Notes: a model not told the origin generated them from the letters alone. A DNA stretch of 64,000 bases from Streptomyces griseoviridis (GCF_005222485.1 NZ_CP029078.1:5545501-5609500); one strand, 5' to 3'; positions 16,514 to 26,199 are shown, counted from the stretch's first letter. Made by a program: numbers and translations.

Positions 16514-17467
16514 GTGTTCGCTGCAGAACGTCGCCAATTGATCCTCGAAATGGTGCGAGCGAACGGGGCCGTGTCGCTCCGTGAGCTCGCCCGCGTCGTC
16601 CAGACCTCAGAAGTGACCGTACGGCGGGACGTGCGCGCACTGGAGGCAGAAGGACTCCTCGACCGCCGGCACGGCGGTGCGGTACTGCCGGGCGGGTTCA
16701 CGCGGGAGTCCGGCTTTCCGCAGAAGTCACATCTCGCGACCGCCGAGAAGACGGCCATCGCCGATCTCGCCGCGGGCCTCGTCGAAGAGGGCGAGGCCAT
16801 CGTGGTCGGGGCGGGTACCACCACCCAGGAGCTGGCCCGCCGGCTCGCCCGGGTGCCAGGACTGACCGTCGTCACCAACTCCCTGCTGGTCGCCCAGGCG
16901 TTGGCCCATGCCAACCGCGTGGAGGTCGTGATGACCGGCGGCACCCTGCGGGGCTCCAACTACGCCCTGGTGGGCAGCGGCGCCGAGCAGTCCCTCCAGG
17001 GGCTGCGGGTCTCGCGGGCCTTCCTGTCCGGGAGCGGGCTGACCGCCGAGCGCGGGCTGTCCACGTCCAACATGCTGTCGGCGTCCGTCGACCGGGCGCT
17101 CGTGCAGGCCGCGGCCGAGGTCGTCGTGCTCGCCGACCACACCAAGCTCGGCTCCGACACCATGTTCCAGACCGTGCCCACCGACCTCATCACCCGGCTC
17201 GTGACCGACGAGCCGCCCGCCCACGACGACCGCGCCGGGACGGAGTTGCAGGCCCTGGCCGACCAAGGGGTGCAGATCGCTGTCGCGGGCGGGGCGGGAG
17301 AGCATCCCGGTGCCGCGCCCGCGCCCCGGCAGCAGCCTGCCCGCCGGGACGTGCCGGTGCCCGGTCCCCGACGCGGGGTGCCGGGGGCGGGGCCAGGGCT
17401 CCGGTCCGCGACGGTGCTGGGGGACGCGGGGGGCGGGGGGCGTGTGGCGGATATGCGACGACGGTGA
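16514..17467 (+). CDS. DeoR/GlpR-family transcriptional repressor
   Basis: 317 aa. Winged helix-turn-helix at residues 4-58 (RQLILEMVRANGAVSLREL, TSEVTVRRDVRALEAEGLL) and a DeoR sensor domain with GAGTTTQELARRL, SGSGLTAERGLST and VVLADHTKLG. Family effectors are phosphorylated sugars. The last 55 or so residues (Ala/Pro/Gly/Arg-rich) go beyond the usual end of the family and may be disordered. GTG start at 16514. It may regulate the nucleoside genes in this window, but its target is unproven. Confidence 0.85.
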   Translation: MFAAERRQLILEMVRANGAVSLRELARVVQTSEVTVRRDVRALEAEGLLDRRHGGAVLPGGFTRESGFPQKSHLATAEKTAIADLAAGLVEEGEAIVVGAGTTTQELARRLARVPGLTVVTNSLLVAQALAHANRVEVVMTGGTLRGSNYALVGSGAEQSLQGLRVSRAFLSGSGLTAERGLSTSNMLSASVDRALVQAAAEVVVLADHTKLGSDTMFQTVPTDLITRLVTDEPPAHDDRAGTELQALADQGVQIAVAGGAGEHPGAAPAPRQQPARRDVPVPGPRRGVPGAGPGLRSATVLGDAGGGGRVADMRRR

Positions 17468-17539
17468 AGCGCGGCTGTTGACCGGGGGTGCCGTTCGGGT
17501 TGGTGGCGGTGGGTTGGTGCGGGTGGGTTGTGGCTCGGT

Positions 17540-17862
17540 GCGCCGTTCCCCGCGCCCCTGAAGGGCTGCGCCCCTGAGAGGCTGCGCCCCTGAGAGGCTG
17601 CGCCTCTCGTGGCCTGTCGCGCCGTTTCCCGCGCCTTCGGGACGGCGCCGTCGGGGTTGTGGTGGTGGGTCGGTGCTGCGCCGTTGTGGCTGGTCGCGCA
17701 GTTCCCCGCGCCCCTGAAAGGCTGCGCCTTTCATGGCTCGTTGCGCCAGTTCCCCGCGCCCCTGAAAGGCTGCGCCCCTGAAAGGCCGCGCCCCTGAAAG
17801 GCCGCGCCCCTGAAAGGCTGCGCCCCTGAAAGGCCGCGCCCCTGACGGCCGCGCCTCTCGTG
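17540..17862. repeat. Streptomyces-type intergenic GC repeats
   Basis: Part of a 413-bp gene-free gap (17468-17880). It contains many near-identical short units of the form CGCGCCCCTGAAAGGCTG, some preceded by AGTTCCCCGCGCCCCTG, with partial inverted arms such as CCTGAAAGG and CCTTTCA. Such elements are scattered through Streptomyces chromosomes; their function is unknown, possibly in transcript ends. No ORF here is credible. Confidence 0.75.
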
Positions 17863-17880
17863 GCTGGCGAAGTTGGAGCC

Positions 17881-18486
17881 TCAGGGTTGGGTGTTCTTCA
17901 GGCCTTTCAGGGTCAGGGTCAGGAGGCGGTCGGCCAGGGTGGGGTCCGTGGGGGACTCCTCCGCTGCCAGGGCGATGGCGTGGGTCAGTTGGAGGAGGTC
18001 CGTGATGGTGACGTCCGGGCGGATCGCCCTCGACTCCTTGGCCCTCGCCAGAAGCGCCCCGCCCGCCTCGCGGATCGGGTCGCCGCAGCGGGACGCCAAC
18101 GTGGACGTCGTGTCCGTCGACATCGTCATCAACGCCCGTGACAGGCCCCGGTACTCGCCCGCGTGCCTGACCATCTCGCGCAGCCAGGTCACCAGCGCCG
18201 TGCACGGCTCGGGGGCCGAGAGCAGTTCGCGGGAGCGGGTCAGCAGGTCGCCCACCGCGTCCTCGAAGACCGCGCTCAGCAGGGCGTGCCGGTTCGGGAA
18301 GTGCCGGTACAGGGTGCCGATGCCGACCCCCGCGCGGCGCGCGATGTCCTCCAGGGACGCGTCCGCGCCGTGCGCCGCGAAGACCGCGCGGGCCTCGGTG
18401 ACCAGCCGCGCGTGATTGCGCCGCGCGTCCGCCCGCATGGTGCGCGCGCCGGTTCCCGGTGCGCCAGGCAAGGCCGTGTCCGGCAT
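17881..18486 (-). CDS. TetR/AcrR-family transcriptional regulator
   Basis: 201 aa. N-terminal TetR helix-turn-helix: ARAVFAAHGADASLEDIARR, then AGVGIGTLYRHFPNRHALL. The C-terminal ligand domain is variable and ends LLTLTLKGLKNTQP. The ATG at 18486 has GGTGGAAG in front; a shorter form from 18438 keeps the whole DNA-binding domain. Neighbours are the GC-repeat gap and, upstream, the end of the acyl-CoA carboxylase gene. Target unknown. Confidence 0.85.
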   Translation of the reverse strand: MPDTALPGAPGTGARTMRADARRNHARLVTEARAVFAAHGADASLEDIARRAGVGIGTLYRHFPNRHALLSAVFEDAVGDLLTRSRELLSAPEPCTALVTWLREMVRHAGEYRGLSRALMTMSTDTTSTLASRCGDPIREAGGALLARAKESRAIRPDVTITDLLQLTHAIALAAEESPTDPTLADRLLTLTLKGLKNTQP

Positions 18487-18570
18487 GACTTCCACCCGCC
18501 CTCTCTCGGCCGCGACGTCCCTCCAGGATGCCATCCGGGCCCTGGTGCGAGGGACGGCCCTCGGAACGCG

Positions 18571-18613
18571 GGACGCCCGGCACCCGGGCTGTTCTGCCGG
18601 GTGCCGGGCGTCC
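18571..18613. terminator. Perfect 17-bp hairpin terminator after accA2
   Basis: GGACGCCCGGCACCCGG and its exact complement flank a 9-nt loop, 20 bp beyond the accA2 stop on the same (minus) strand. Confidence 0.85.
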
Positions 18614-18633
18614 GCCGGGAAGTGCGGTGCGGG

Positions 18634-20406
18634 TCAGTCCTTGATCTCGCAGATCGCCGCGCCCGAGGTGACCGACGCGCCGATCTCCGCCGCCAGGCCC
18701 TTGATCGTGCCGGCCCGGTGCGCGTTCAGCGGCTGCTCCATCTTCATCGCTTCGAGGACGACGATCAGATCGCCCGCCTCGACCGTCTGGCCCTCCTCGA
18801 CCGCGACCTTGACGATCGTGCCCTGCATCGGGGAGGCGAGGGTGTCGCCCGACGCCATCGGGCCTGACTTCTTCGCCGCCCGGCGCTTGGGGCGGGCCCC
18901 GGCCGCGAGGCCGGTACGGGCCAGCGACATCCCGAGGGACGTCGGCAGCGACACCTCGAGACGCTTGCCGCCGACCTCGACGACGACCGTCTCCCGGCCG
19001 GGCTCCTCGTCCGTCTCACCGTCCGCGGGAGCCGAGAACGGCTTGATCTCGTTGACGAACTCCGTCTCGATCCAGCGGGTGAAGACCGTGAACGGCTCGG
19101 TGGAGCCGGTCAGTTCGGGCGCGAACGCCGGGTCCTTGACCACCGCGCGGTGGAACGGGATCGCCGTCGCCATGCCCTCGACCCGGAACGCCTCCAGCGC
19201 GCGCGAGGCCCGCTCCAGGGCCTCCTTGCGGGTGCGTCCCGTGACGATCAGCTTCGCCAGCAGCGAGTCCCAGGCCGGGCCGATGACCGAGCCCGACTCG
19301 ACACCCGCGTCGAGGCGCACACCCGGACCTGACGGCGGCTCGAAGAGGGTGACGGTGCCGGGCGCGGGAAGGAAGTTGCGGCCCGGGTCCTCACCGTTGA
19401 TGCGGAACTCGAAGGAGTGGCCGCGCAGTTCGGGGTCGCCGTAGCCCAGCTCCTCGCCGTCGGCGATCCGGAACATCTCACGGACCAGGTCGATCCCGGC
19501 GACCTCCTCGCTGACCGGGTGCTCCACCTGGAGACGGGTGTTGACCTCGAGGAAGGAGATCGTGCCGTCCAGGCCGACGAGGAACTCCACCGTGCCCGCG
19601 CCGACGTACCCGGCCTCCTTCAGGATGGCCTTCGACGACGCGTACAGCTCGTCGAGCTGCGCCTGCGAGAGGAACGGCGCGGGCGCCTCCTCCACCAGCT
19701 TCTGGTGCCGGCGCTGGAGCGAGCAGTCGCGCGTGGAGATGACGACGACGTTGCCGTGCGAGTCCGCGAGGCACTGGGTCTCGACGTGCCGCGGCTGGTC
19801 GATGTAGCGCTCCACGAAGCACTCGCCGCGCCCGAAGGAGACGACGGCCTCGCGCACCGCCGACTCGTACAGCTCCGGCACCTCTTCGAGGGTGCGGGCC
19901 ACCTTCAGGCCCCGGCCGCCACCGCCGAACGCGGCCTTGATGGCGATCGGCAGGCCGTGCTCCTCGGCGAACGCGACGACCTCGGCCGCGCTGTCGACGG
20001 GGTCGGGCGTGCCGGCCACCAGCGGGGCACCGGCGCGCTGCGCGATGTGCCGGGCGGCGACCTTGTCACCGAGGTCGCGGATGGCCTGCGGCGGCGGGCC
20101 GATCCAGATCAGACCCGCGTCCAGGACCGCCTGGGCGAACTCGGCGTTCTCCGAGAGGAATCCGTACCCGGGGTGGACGGCGTCGGCCCCGGCCTCGCGG
20201 GCCGCGTTCAGGATCTTGTCCATGTCGAGGTAGCTGGTCGCCGGGGTGTCACCGCCCAGGGCGAACGCCTCATCCGCGGCGCGGACGTGCAGAGCGTCCC
20301 GGTCGGGCTCCGCGTAGACGGCAACGCTCGCGATCCCCGCGTCCTGGCAGGCCCGGGCCACGCGGACAGCGATTTCGCCACGGTTGGCGATGAGCACCTT
20401 GCGCAC
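18634..20406 (-). CDS. accA2: Acyl-CoA carboxylase alpha subunit (biotin carboxylase plus biotin carrier), AccA2 type
   Basis: 590 aa. The biotin carboxylase domain (1 to about 450) shows [23 protein letters not shown], the Gly-rich ATP loop [13 protein letters not shown], and [14 protein letters not shown]-terminal biotinyl domain has the biotin Lys in EAMKME at residue 555. It supplies carboxybiotin to beta subunits such as the PccB encoded 2 kb away, making methylmalonyl-CoA or malonyl-CoA for lipid and polyketide synthesis. The GTG start follows the strong site AAGGAGGG. Confidence 0.94.
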   Translation of the reverse strand: MRKVLIANRGEIAVRVARACQDAGIASVAVYAEPDRDALHVRAADEAFALGGDTPATSYLDMDKILNAAREAGADAVHPGYGFLSENAEFAQAVLDAGLIWIGPPPQAIRDLGDKVAARHIAQRAGAPLVAGTPDPVDSAAEVVAFAEEHGLPIAIKAAFGGGGRGLKVARTLEEVPELYESAVREAVVSFGRGECFVERYIDQPRHVETQCLADSHGNVVVISTRDCSLQRRHQKLVEEAPAPFLSQAQLDELYASSKAILKEAGYVGAGTVEFLVGLDGTISFLEVNTRLQVEHPVSEEVAGIDLVREMFRIADGEELGYGDPELRGHSFEFRINGEDPGRNFLPAPGTVTLFEPPSGPGVRLDAGVESGSVIGPAWDSLLAKLIVTGRTRKEALERASRALEAFRVEGMATAIPFHRAVVKDPAFAPELTGSTEPFTVFTRWIETEFVNEIKPFSAPADGETDEEPGRETVVVEVGGKRLEVSLPTSLGMSLARTGLAAGARPKRRAAKKSGPMASGDTLASPMQGTIVKVAVEEGQTVEAGDLIVVLEAMKMEQPLNAHRAGTIKGLAAEIGASVTSGAAICEIKD

Positions 20407-20689
20407 GATTGAGGCTCCCTCCTTGAAACAAGCCGATTTTAGGGACTGCCGACACGGCGTATCGACCCGTCCCCTGAGGTGAGCTTGCCCACACGGAGTG
20501 TGATACGGGGTCGCTCATCCCGTGAAATCCCTTGTCGCACCAAGGTACGAAGGACTCCTCCCGAAAACCCTAGTCCTCCGATGTGGTGGAGGTCTCTGTG
20601 AGGCCGCGCTGCGGGCCGCCGGGTTTCTTTGTGGAGTCCCTACTAATGGCCCAATGATTCTTTGCCCTCGGCCGAACCCTTGTCCCGAG

Positions 20690-20726
20690 GTTTACTCGTT
20701 AGTAACGTTCGCGATGTCTCGAACGT
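20690..20726. promoter_or_regulatory. Adjacent inverted repeats in the accA2 upstream region
   Basis: The 383-bp gap between accA2 and the rightward membrane-protein gene has no gene. It contains the near-palindrome GTTTACTCGTTAGTAAC (20690-20706) and next to it ACGTTCG-N8-CGAACGT (20705-20726). Both could be regulator sites for either gene; no binder is known to me. Confidence 0.45.
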
Positions 20727-20789
20727 GCTCAGGGAGACCGAAGCCTTGTCCGGTCGCCTCGGGCGTCAGTCGAAAGTGGGTGGGGGCCG

Positions 20790-21263
20790 GTGACGCGCAG
20801 GCCGGTGGCGTGGATCGTGGCGGTCGTGCTGTTCGGCGAGGCACTCTTCTTCGCGGCGTTCAACTGGTTCCTCGGGGTGGTCGTCGACCGCCAGAAGATG
20901 TCCCTCGCCGGTCTCGACCCTGAGGTGATGGCCCGCGCCTCGAAGATCGGCGGAATCGTCTTCGGCCTCTACTTCGCGCTCTGCGGCCTGGTCGCCCTGC
21001 TCGTCGCGGTCCGCGACCGGCAGCCCGCGGGGCTCGGCCGGGTCCTGCTGATCAGCGTGGCCGTCGTGCACGGGCTGCTCGCCGCGTTCGCGTGGGGACC
21101 GATCGGCCCGGCCGTCTTCCTCGGCCTGCTCGTCGTGCTCGCGCTGATCGTGCTGCTCCTGGTCAGCTACGACCGCGCGCCCCGCACCCCCGGGCGCTCA
21201 GGACCGGGCGACGGCGGCGGCGACGCGCCCGTCACCCCTGGTCCCGCGCCCACAACTCCGTGA
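20790..21263 (+). CDS. Small integral membrane protein
   Basis: 157 aa with four hydrophobic helices (about residues 7-30, 52-75, 84-103, 107-127) and a Gly/Pro-rich cytoplasmic tail. GTG start with GGGTGGGGG in front. Conserved in Streptomyces at this place, function unknown. Its last 32 bases overlap the end of the convergent maf gene. Confidence 0.75.
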   Translation: MTRRPVAWIVAVVLFGEALFFAAFNWFLGVVVDRQKMSLAGLDPEVMARASKIGGIVFGLYFALCGLVALLVAVRDRQPAGLGRVLLISVAVVHGLLAAFAWGPIGPAVFLGLLVVLALIVLLLVSYDRAPRTPGRSGPGDGGGDAPVTPGPAPTTP

Positions 21264-21837
21264 TCCCGACGCCCAGTTCGGCCAGCAGCCGGCGCAGCAG
21301 CGGCAGGCTCAGGCCGATCACGTTGCCGTGATCGCCGGCGATGCCGTCGATGAACGGCGCCGACCGCCCGTCCAGCGTGAACGCCCCCGCCACGTGCAGG
21401 GGTTCGCCCGAGGCGACGTACGCGGCGATCTCCGCGTCCGACGGCTCACCGAAGCGGACGACCGTGGACGCCGTCGCCGACACGTGCCGCTCGCTCGCCG
21501 TGTCCCACACGCAGTGCCCGGTCTGGAGGGTCCCGGCCCGGCCGCGCATCGCCTTCCAGCGGGCGGTGGCCTCCTCGGCGTCGGCGGGCTTGCCGAGGGC
21601 CTGGCCGTCCAGGTCGAGGACCGAGTCGCAGCCGATCACCAGCGCGCCCCTGACCTCAGGGCGGGCGGCCACCACGGACGCCTTCGCCTCGGCCAGCGCG
21701 AGGGCCAGCTCGGCCGGGGTGGGGGCGGTGACGGCGTCCTCGTCGAAGCCGCTGACGATCACCTCGGGGTGGAGGCCGGCCTGGCGCAGCAGGTTGAGCC
21801 GGGCGGGGGACTGGGAGGCGAGGACGAGTCGGCGCAT
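21232..21837 (-). CDS. maf: Maf-family nucleotide pyrophosphatase
   Basis: 201 aa. N-terminal [18 protein letters not shown], catalytic-site [20 protein letters not shown] and [26 protein letters not shown]. Maf proteins hydrolyse non-canonical or modified nucleoside triphosphates to monophosphates (house-cleaning). The ATG at 21837 starts right at the conserved beta strand. The 3' end overlaps the convergent membrane-protein gene. Confidence 0.92.
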   Translation of the reverse strand: MRRLVLASQSPARLNLLRQAGLHPEVIVSGFDEDAVTAPTPAELALALAEAKASVVAARPEVRGALVIGCDSVLDLDGQALGKPADAEEATARWKAMRGRAGTLQTGHCVWDTASERHVSATASTVVRFGEPSDAEIAAYVASGEPLHVAGAFTLDGRSAPFIDGIAGDHGNVIGLSLPLLRRLLAELGVGITELWARDQG

Positions 21838-21860
21838 GGCGCAAGGGTAGCCGCGGCGGG

Positions 21861-21989
21861 TCACCTCAGTCCCAGCACGATCATCGCGACCAGCATGGCC
21901 AGCGCGAGGAAGAGGCCGAGCCGTCTGAGGGTCTCCTGCATGTCGCGGAGTTCCTTCGGCGGCTCGTTCTCGGGATCGGACCACAGCAT
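21861..21989 (-). CDS. mmpB: MmpB-like morphogenic membrane peptide, 42 aa
   Basis: Short ORF reading [18 protein letters not shown], then a single membrane helix ([16 protein letters not shown]) and ending in Arg. It matches, as I remember it, the conserved Streptomyces MmpB peptide family linked to morphology and antibiotic output. 23 bp upstream of maf on the same strand; a 20-bp perfect palindrome lies 33 bp before its ATG. Coding is supported by family identity and by the acidic-then-hydrophobic layout, not by length. Confidence 0.75.
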   Translation of the reverse strand: MLWSDPENEPPKELRDMQETLRRLGLFLALAMLVAMIVLGLR

Positions 21990-22022
21990 GCTTCCCAGCG
22001 TGCGCCGGGCCGGTGCGGGACG

Positions 22023-22042
22023 CCTGAGTACGCGTACTCAGG
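22023..22042. promoter_or_regulatory. 20-bp perfect palindrome upstream of mmpB
   Basis: CCTGAGTACGCGTACTCAGG is fully self-complementary. It stands 33 bp before the mmpB ATG, past the end of accE. Position and symmetry suit a dimeric regulator; the regulator is unknown. Confidence 0.55.
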
Positions 22043-22105
22043 TTTCCCGCCGACCGGCCCGCGCCCCCGCTCCACCTGGCTGACCAGCCGCCAGGCCGGG
22101 CCCGC

Positions 22106-22312
22106 TCAGCCCGGCCAGTACGTGCGCGCCCAGGACGTCGGGCCCGGCTGCGGCAGCCGCCCGGACGCGATCCTGGCCGGGTCCGACCAGGAGTCCCGGG
22201 GCGCCGCGGGCGCCGGCGGCAGGCTCGCCGCCGCGGCGCGCGCCCTGACCACCGCGACCGCGGCCGCCAGCTCCTCCGGGGTCGGGTTGCCCCGCACCAC
22301 CTTGATGTTCAT
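22106..22312 (-). CDS. accE: Acyl-CoA carboxylase epsilon subunit
   Basis: 68 aa. The start [20 protein letters not shown] is the signature of the actinobacterial AccE/PccE polypeptide, which binds and stimulates the alpha-beta carboxylase complex. The ATG follows AAAGGGA. It lies 43 bp after pccB on the same strand, so the two form an operon. The C-terminus (SWARTYWPG) is typical. Confidence 0.9.
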   Translation of the reverse strand: MNIKVVRGNPTPEELAAAVAVVRARAAAASLPPAPAAPRDSWSDPARIASGRLPQPGPTSWARTYWPG

Positions 22313-22355
22313 GACGGCTCCCTTTCGGTCCTGGACGTGCGGTCCTGAACGGGCT

Positions 22356-23966
22356 CTAGAGGGGGATGTTGCCGTGCTTCTTGGGCGGCAGCGACTCCCG
22401 CTTGGTGCGCAGCTGCCGCAGCCCCTTGACGATGTGCGCCCGGGTGTCCGACGGCAGCACCACGGCGTCCACATACCCGCGCTCGGCCGCCACGTACGGG
22501 TTCAGCAGCGCGTCCTCGTACGCCTGGATCAGCTCGGCCCTGGTCGCCTCCGCGTCCCCCGTGGCGGCCGCGTCCGCGATCGTGCGGCGGTGCAGGATGT
22601 TGACGGCGCCCTGCGCGCCCATCACCGCGATCTGCGCCGTCGGCCAGGCCAGGTTGAGGTCGGCGCCCAGGTGCTTGGAGCCCATCACGTCGTAGGCCCC
22701 GCCGAACGCCTTGCGGGTGATGACGGTGATCAGCGGGACCGTCGCCTCCGCGTACGCGAAGATCAGCTTGGCGCCGCGCCTGATGATCCCGTCGTGCTCC
22801 TGGTCCACGCCCGGCAGGAAGCCGGGCACGTCCACGAAGGTGACCACCGGGACGTTGAACGCGTCGCAGGTCCGCACGAACCGGGCCGCCTTCTCGGACG
22901 CCTTGATGTCCAGGCAACCCGCGTACTGCATCGGCTGGTTGGCGACGATGCCCACCGGACGCCCCTCCACCCGGCCGAAACCGGTGAGGATGTTCGGCGC
23001 GTACAGCGGCTGCGTCTCGAAGAACTCCGCGTCGTCCAGGACGTGTTCGATCACCGTGTGCATGTCGTACGGCTGGTTGGCGCTGTCCGGGACCAGCGTG
23101 TCCAGCTCGCGGTCCTCGTCGGTGACGGAGAGGTCCGCCTCCTCGGGGAACGCCGGCGGCTCCGACAGGTTGTTCGACGGCAGGTACGACAGCAGCTGCT
23201 TGACGTACTCGATGGCGTCCTTCTCGTCACCCGCCATGTGGTGCGCCACACCCGAAGCGGAGTTGTGGGTGCGGGCGCCGCCCAGCTCCTCGAAACCGAC
23301 GTCCTCACCGGTCACCGTCTTGATGACGTCGGGGCCCGTGATGAACATGTGCGAGGTCTGGTCGACCATCACGGTGAAGTCGGTGATCGCCGGCGAGTAC
23401 ACCGCACCGCCTGCGCACGGCCCGACCACCAGGCTGATCTGCGGGATCACCCCGGAGGCGTGGGTGTTGCGGCGGAAGATCTCGCCGTACGCGCCGAGCG
23501 AGGCCACCCCCTCCTGGATGCGGGCGCCCCCGGAGTCGTTGATGCCGATGACCGGACAGCCCGCCTTCAGCGCGAAGTCCATCACCTTGGCGATCTTCTG
23601 CCCGTAGACCTCGCCGAGCGCCCCGCCGAACACCGTGAAGTCCTGCGAGAAGACGGCGACCGGACGGCCGTCGACCGTGCCGTAGCCGGTGACCACACCG
23701 TCCCCGTACGGACGGTTCGCGTCCAGGCCGAAGTTGTTCGAGCGGTGGCGGGCGAACTCGTCCAGCTCGACGAACGACTCCTCGTCGAGCAGCAGCGCGA
23801 TCCGCTCACGGGCCGTCAACTTGCCCTTGGCGTGCTGTTTCTCGACCGCGCGCGCCGACCCCGCGTGCGACGCCTCGTGGACGCGCCGTCGCAGATCCGC
23901 GAGCTTCCCCGCCGTCGTGTGGATGTCGATCTCTTCGTGCGCTTCAGGCATTTCCGGCTCGGACAT
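22356..23966 (-). CDS. pccB: Propionyl-CoA carboxylase beta subunit (carboxyltransferase)
   Basis: 536 aa. Crotonase-fold carboxyltransferase: N-terminal CoA site [21 protein letters not shown], oxyanion-hole region [14 protein letters not shown], and second half [18 protein letters not shown]. Asp at about residue 426 in GAYDVMGSK corresponds to Asp422 of S. coelicolor PccB, which favours propionyl-CoA over acetyl-CoA. It makes (S)-methylmalonyl-CoA with AccA2 and AccE. The ATG follows AGGGAG; birA is divergent on the other side. Confidence 0.94.
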   Translation of the reverse strand: MSEPEMPEAHEEIDIHTTAGKLADLRRRVHEASHAGSARAVEKQHAKGKLTARERIALLLDEESFVELDEFARHRSNNFGLDANRPYGDGVVTGYGTVDGRPVAVFSQDFTVFGGALGEVYGQKIAKVMDFALKAGCPVIGINDSGGARIQEGVASLGAYGEIFRRNTHASGVIPQISLVVGPCAGGAVYSPAITDFTVMVDQTSHMFITGPDVIKTVTGEDVGFEELGGARTHNSASGVAHHMAGDEKDAIEYVKQLLSYLPSNNLSEPPAFPEEADLSVTDEDRELDTLVPDSANQPYDMHTVIEHVLDDAEFFETQPLYAPNILTGFGRVEGRPVGIVANQPMQYAGCLDIKASEKAARFVRTCDAFNVPVVTFVDVPGFLPGVDQEHDGIIRRGAKLIFAYAEATVPLITVITRKAFGGAYDVMGSKHLGADLNLAWPTAQIAVMGAQGAVNILHRRTIADAAATGDAEATRAELIQAYEDALLNPYVAAERGYVDAVVLPSDTRAHIVKGLRQLRTKRESLPPKKHGNIPL

Positions 23967-24076
23967 CGGGATGCGGCTCCCTGCCTGCTCAAAAGGGGGG
24001 ACGGTTACTCATCCGTAGAGTAGTGCTGCGCCTACCGATCGGCAGTGCGGTCTTCACCACACCTAGGGTGGAGCGC

Positions 24077-24934
24077 ATGACCCCGCGAGACGCCTCAGAC
24101 GACAGCCGCTGGTCCGACCTGGAGCGGCCGCCCCTCAACGCCGGCGCGCTGCGCCGCGCGCTGGTGCGGGAGGGCGGGCTCTGGTCGGACGTGCGGGTCG
24201 TGCAGAGCACCGGCTCCACCAACACCGACCTGGTCGCCCGCGCGCGCTCGGGCGACGCCGCCGAGGGCGCCGTCCTGGTCGCCGAGGAGCAGACCTCGGC
24301 GCGCGGCCGTCTCGACCGGCGCTGGAGCGCCCCGGCCCGCTCCGGGCTGTTCTTCTCCGTCCTGCTCGCCCCGGGCGTGCCGGTCGCCCGCTGGGGCTGG
24401 CTGCCGCTGCTGACCGGCGTCGCCGTCGCCACCGGGCTCTCCCGGGCCGCGGGCGTCGACACGGCACTCAAGTGGCCCAACGACCTGCTGGTGACCGTCG
24501 ACGGCGCGGAGCGCAAGACCGGCGGCATCCTCGCCGAGCGGGCCGGGGACGACGCGGTGGTCGTCGGCGTCGGCATCAACGTCACCCTCAAGGAGAGCGA
24601 GCTGCCGGTGCCGGCCGCCGGATCGCTGGCGCTCGCGGGCGCCGCGGGCACCGACCGCGACCCGCTGCTGCGGGCCGTCCTCCGGTCCCTCGAGCAGTGG
24701 TACGGACGCTGGCGCGACGCCGAGGGCGACCCGGCGGCCAGCGGCCTCCAGGAGACCTACGCGGCCGGCTGCTCGACCCTGGGCCGCACCGTCCGCGCCG
24801 AGCTGCCCGGCGGGCGGGCGCTGATCGGGGAGGCGGTCGCCATCGACGGCGACGGGCGTCTGGTGCTGGCCACCGAGGCCGGTGTGCAGGAGCCGGTGGG
24901 CGCGGGCGACATCGTCCACCTGCGGCCCGTCTGA
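24077..24934 (+). CDS. birA: Biotin--[acetyl-CoA-carboxylase] ligase, monofunctional
   Basis: 285 aa. Class I biotin ligase: VVQSTGSTNTDLVARA, SARGRLDRRWSAP for biotinyl-AMP formation, KWPNDLLV with the catalytic Lys region, GGILAER. There is no N-terminal DNA-binding domain, so it is an enzyme only and not a repressor. It attaches biotin to carriers such as the AccA2 biotinyl domain encoded nearby; the divergent partner is pccB. The ATG has GGGTGGAGC upstream. Confidence 0.92.
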   Translation: MTPRDASDDSRWSDLERPPLNAGALRRALVREGGLWSDVRVVQSTGSTNTDLVARARSGDAAEGAVLVAEEQTSARGRLDRRWSAPARSGLFFSVLLAPGVPVARWGWLPLLTGVAVATGLSRAAGVDTALKWPNDLLVTVDGAERKTGGILAERAGDDAVVVGVGINVTLKESELPVPAAGSLALAGAAGTDRDPLLRAVLRSLEQWYGRWRDAEGDPAASGLQETYAAGCSTLGRTVRAELPGGRALIGEAVAIDGDGRLVLATEAGVQEPVGAGDIVHLRPV

Positions 24935-25065
24935 GAAAAACGGGCCCCGCGGGCGTTATGGAGGTCAGGGCCACCGTCGGCGTCACGGGAGTGAGCTACC
25001 GCACACCTGCCGTAGAGTTGTGGCCGGTCTATACCTGACCGTGGCAGATCGGAAGGGCAGCAGGC

Positions 25066-26199
25066 GTGACCGTCGACGACACGGGCTCCGGCACGGGCGC
25101 GCACGGCCGGGTGGACCCCCAGGACGCCGATACCGGCGAGGACCCGCTCGCCCTGCGCCTCGAACAGCTCATCCTCGGCGCCGAGCGCCGCTACACCCCC
25201 TTCCAGGCCGCCCGCAGCGCCGGTGTCTCCATGGAGCTGGCGTCGCGCTTCTGGCGGGCGATGGGCTTCGCGGACATCGGCCAGGCCAAGGCGCTCACCG
25301 AGGCCGACGTGCTGGCCCTGCGGCGGCTCGCGGGCCTGGTGGAGGCGGGGCTGCTCAGCGAGGCGATGGCCGTGCAGGTGGCCCGCTCGACCGGTCAGAC
25401 CACGGCCAGGCTCGCCGAATGGCAGATCGACTCCTTCCTCGAGGGCCTGACCGAGCCGCCCGAGCCCGGGATGACCCGCACCGAGGTCACGTATCCGCTG
25501 GTCGAGCTGCTCCTGCCGGAGCTGGAGGAGTTCATCGTCTACGTCTGGCGGCGCCAGCTCGCCGCCGCGACCGGGCGGGTGGTGCAGGCCGCGGACGACG
25601 AGGAGATGGTCGACAGGCGGCTCGCCGTCGGCTTCGCCGACCTGGTCGGCTTCACCCGGCTGACCCGGCGGATGGAGGAGGACGAGCTGGGCGAGCTGGT
25701 CGAGGCCTTCGAGACCACCGCCGCCGACCTGGTCGCCGCGCACGGCGGCCGGCTCATCAAGACCCTCGGCGACGAGGTGCTGTACGCGGCCGACGACGCG
25801 GGCGTCGCGGCGGAGATCGCGCTGCGGCTGATCGAGACCATGGCGAACGACGAGACGATGCCCGAGCTGCGCGTCGGCATCGCCTTCGGCACGGTGACCA
25901 CCCGGATGGGTGATGTCTTCGGGACGACGGTGAATCTCGCCTCCCGGTTGACGTCGATAGCGCCTCGTGACGCGGTCCTCGTCGACAGCGCCTTCGCGGA
26001 GGAGCTGATCCGCACGGCCGAGGCGCCGAGGTCCGAGGCGGAGGCCGCGGAGGCGGCCGAGGCGGCGCGGAAGGCGGGCGAGGCCCCGCCGACGCACCGC
26101 TTCGCCCTCCAGCCGATGTGGCAGCGCCCGGTGCGCGGGCTCGGCGTGGTGGAGCCGTGGCTGCTGGCCCGCAGGGACGGCACGGACCAGACGGCCTGA
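25066..26199 (+). CDS. cya: Class III adenylate cyclase
   Basis: 377 aa, soluble. An N-terminal helical region (about 1-180) precedes the cyclase domain: the metal Asp in VGFADLVGFTRL, then KTLGDEVLYA with the second metal Asp, VGIAFGTVTTRMGDVFGTTVNLASRL. It makes cAMP, which acts with Crp in Streptomyces germination and antibiotic control. GTG start with AAGGGCAGC in front. It follows birA by 131 bp. Confidence 0.9.
   Translation: MTVDDTGSGTGAHGRVDPQDADTGEDPLALRLEQLILGAERRYTPFQAARSAGVSMELASRFWRAMGFADIGQAKALTEADVLALRRLAGLVEAGLLSEAMAVQVARSTGQTTARLAEWQIDSFLEGLTEPPEPGMTRTEVTYPLVELLLPELEEFIVYVWRRQLAAATGRVVQAADDEEMVDRRLAVGFADLVGFTRLTRRMEEDELGELVEAFETTAADLVAAHGGRLIKTLGDEVLYAADDAGVAAEIALRLIETMANDETMPELRVGIAFGTVTTRMGDVFGTTVNLASRLTSIAPRDAVLVDSAFAEELIRTAEAPRSEAEAAEAAEAARKAGEAPPTHRFALQPMWQRPVRGLGVVEPWLLARRDGTDQTA

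Noticed and set aside
17540..17862. CRISPR array
   Set aside because: Units are contiguous or irregularly spaced, without unique spacers of constant length, and there are no cas genes.
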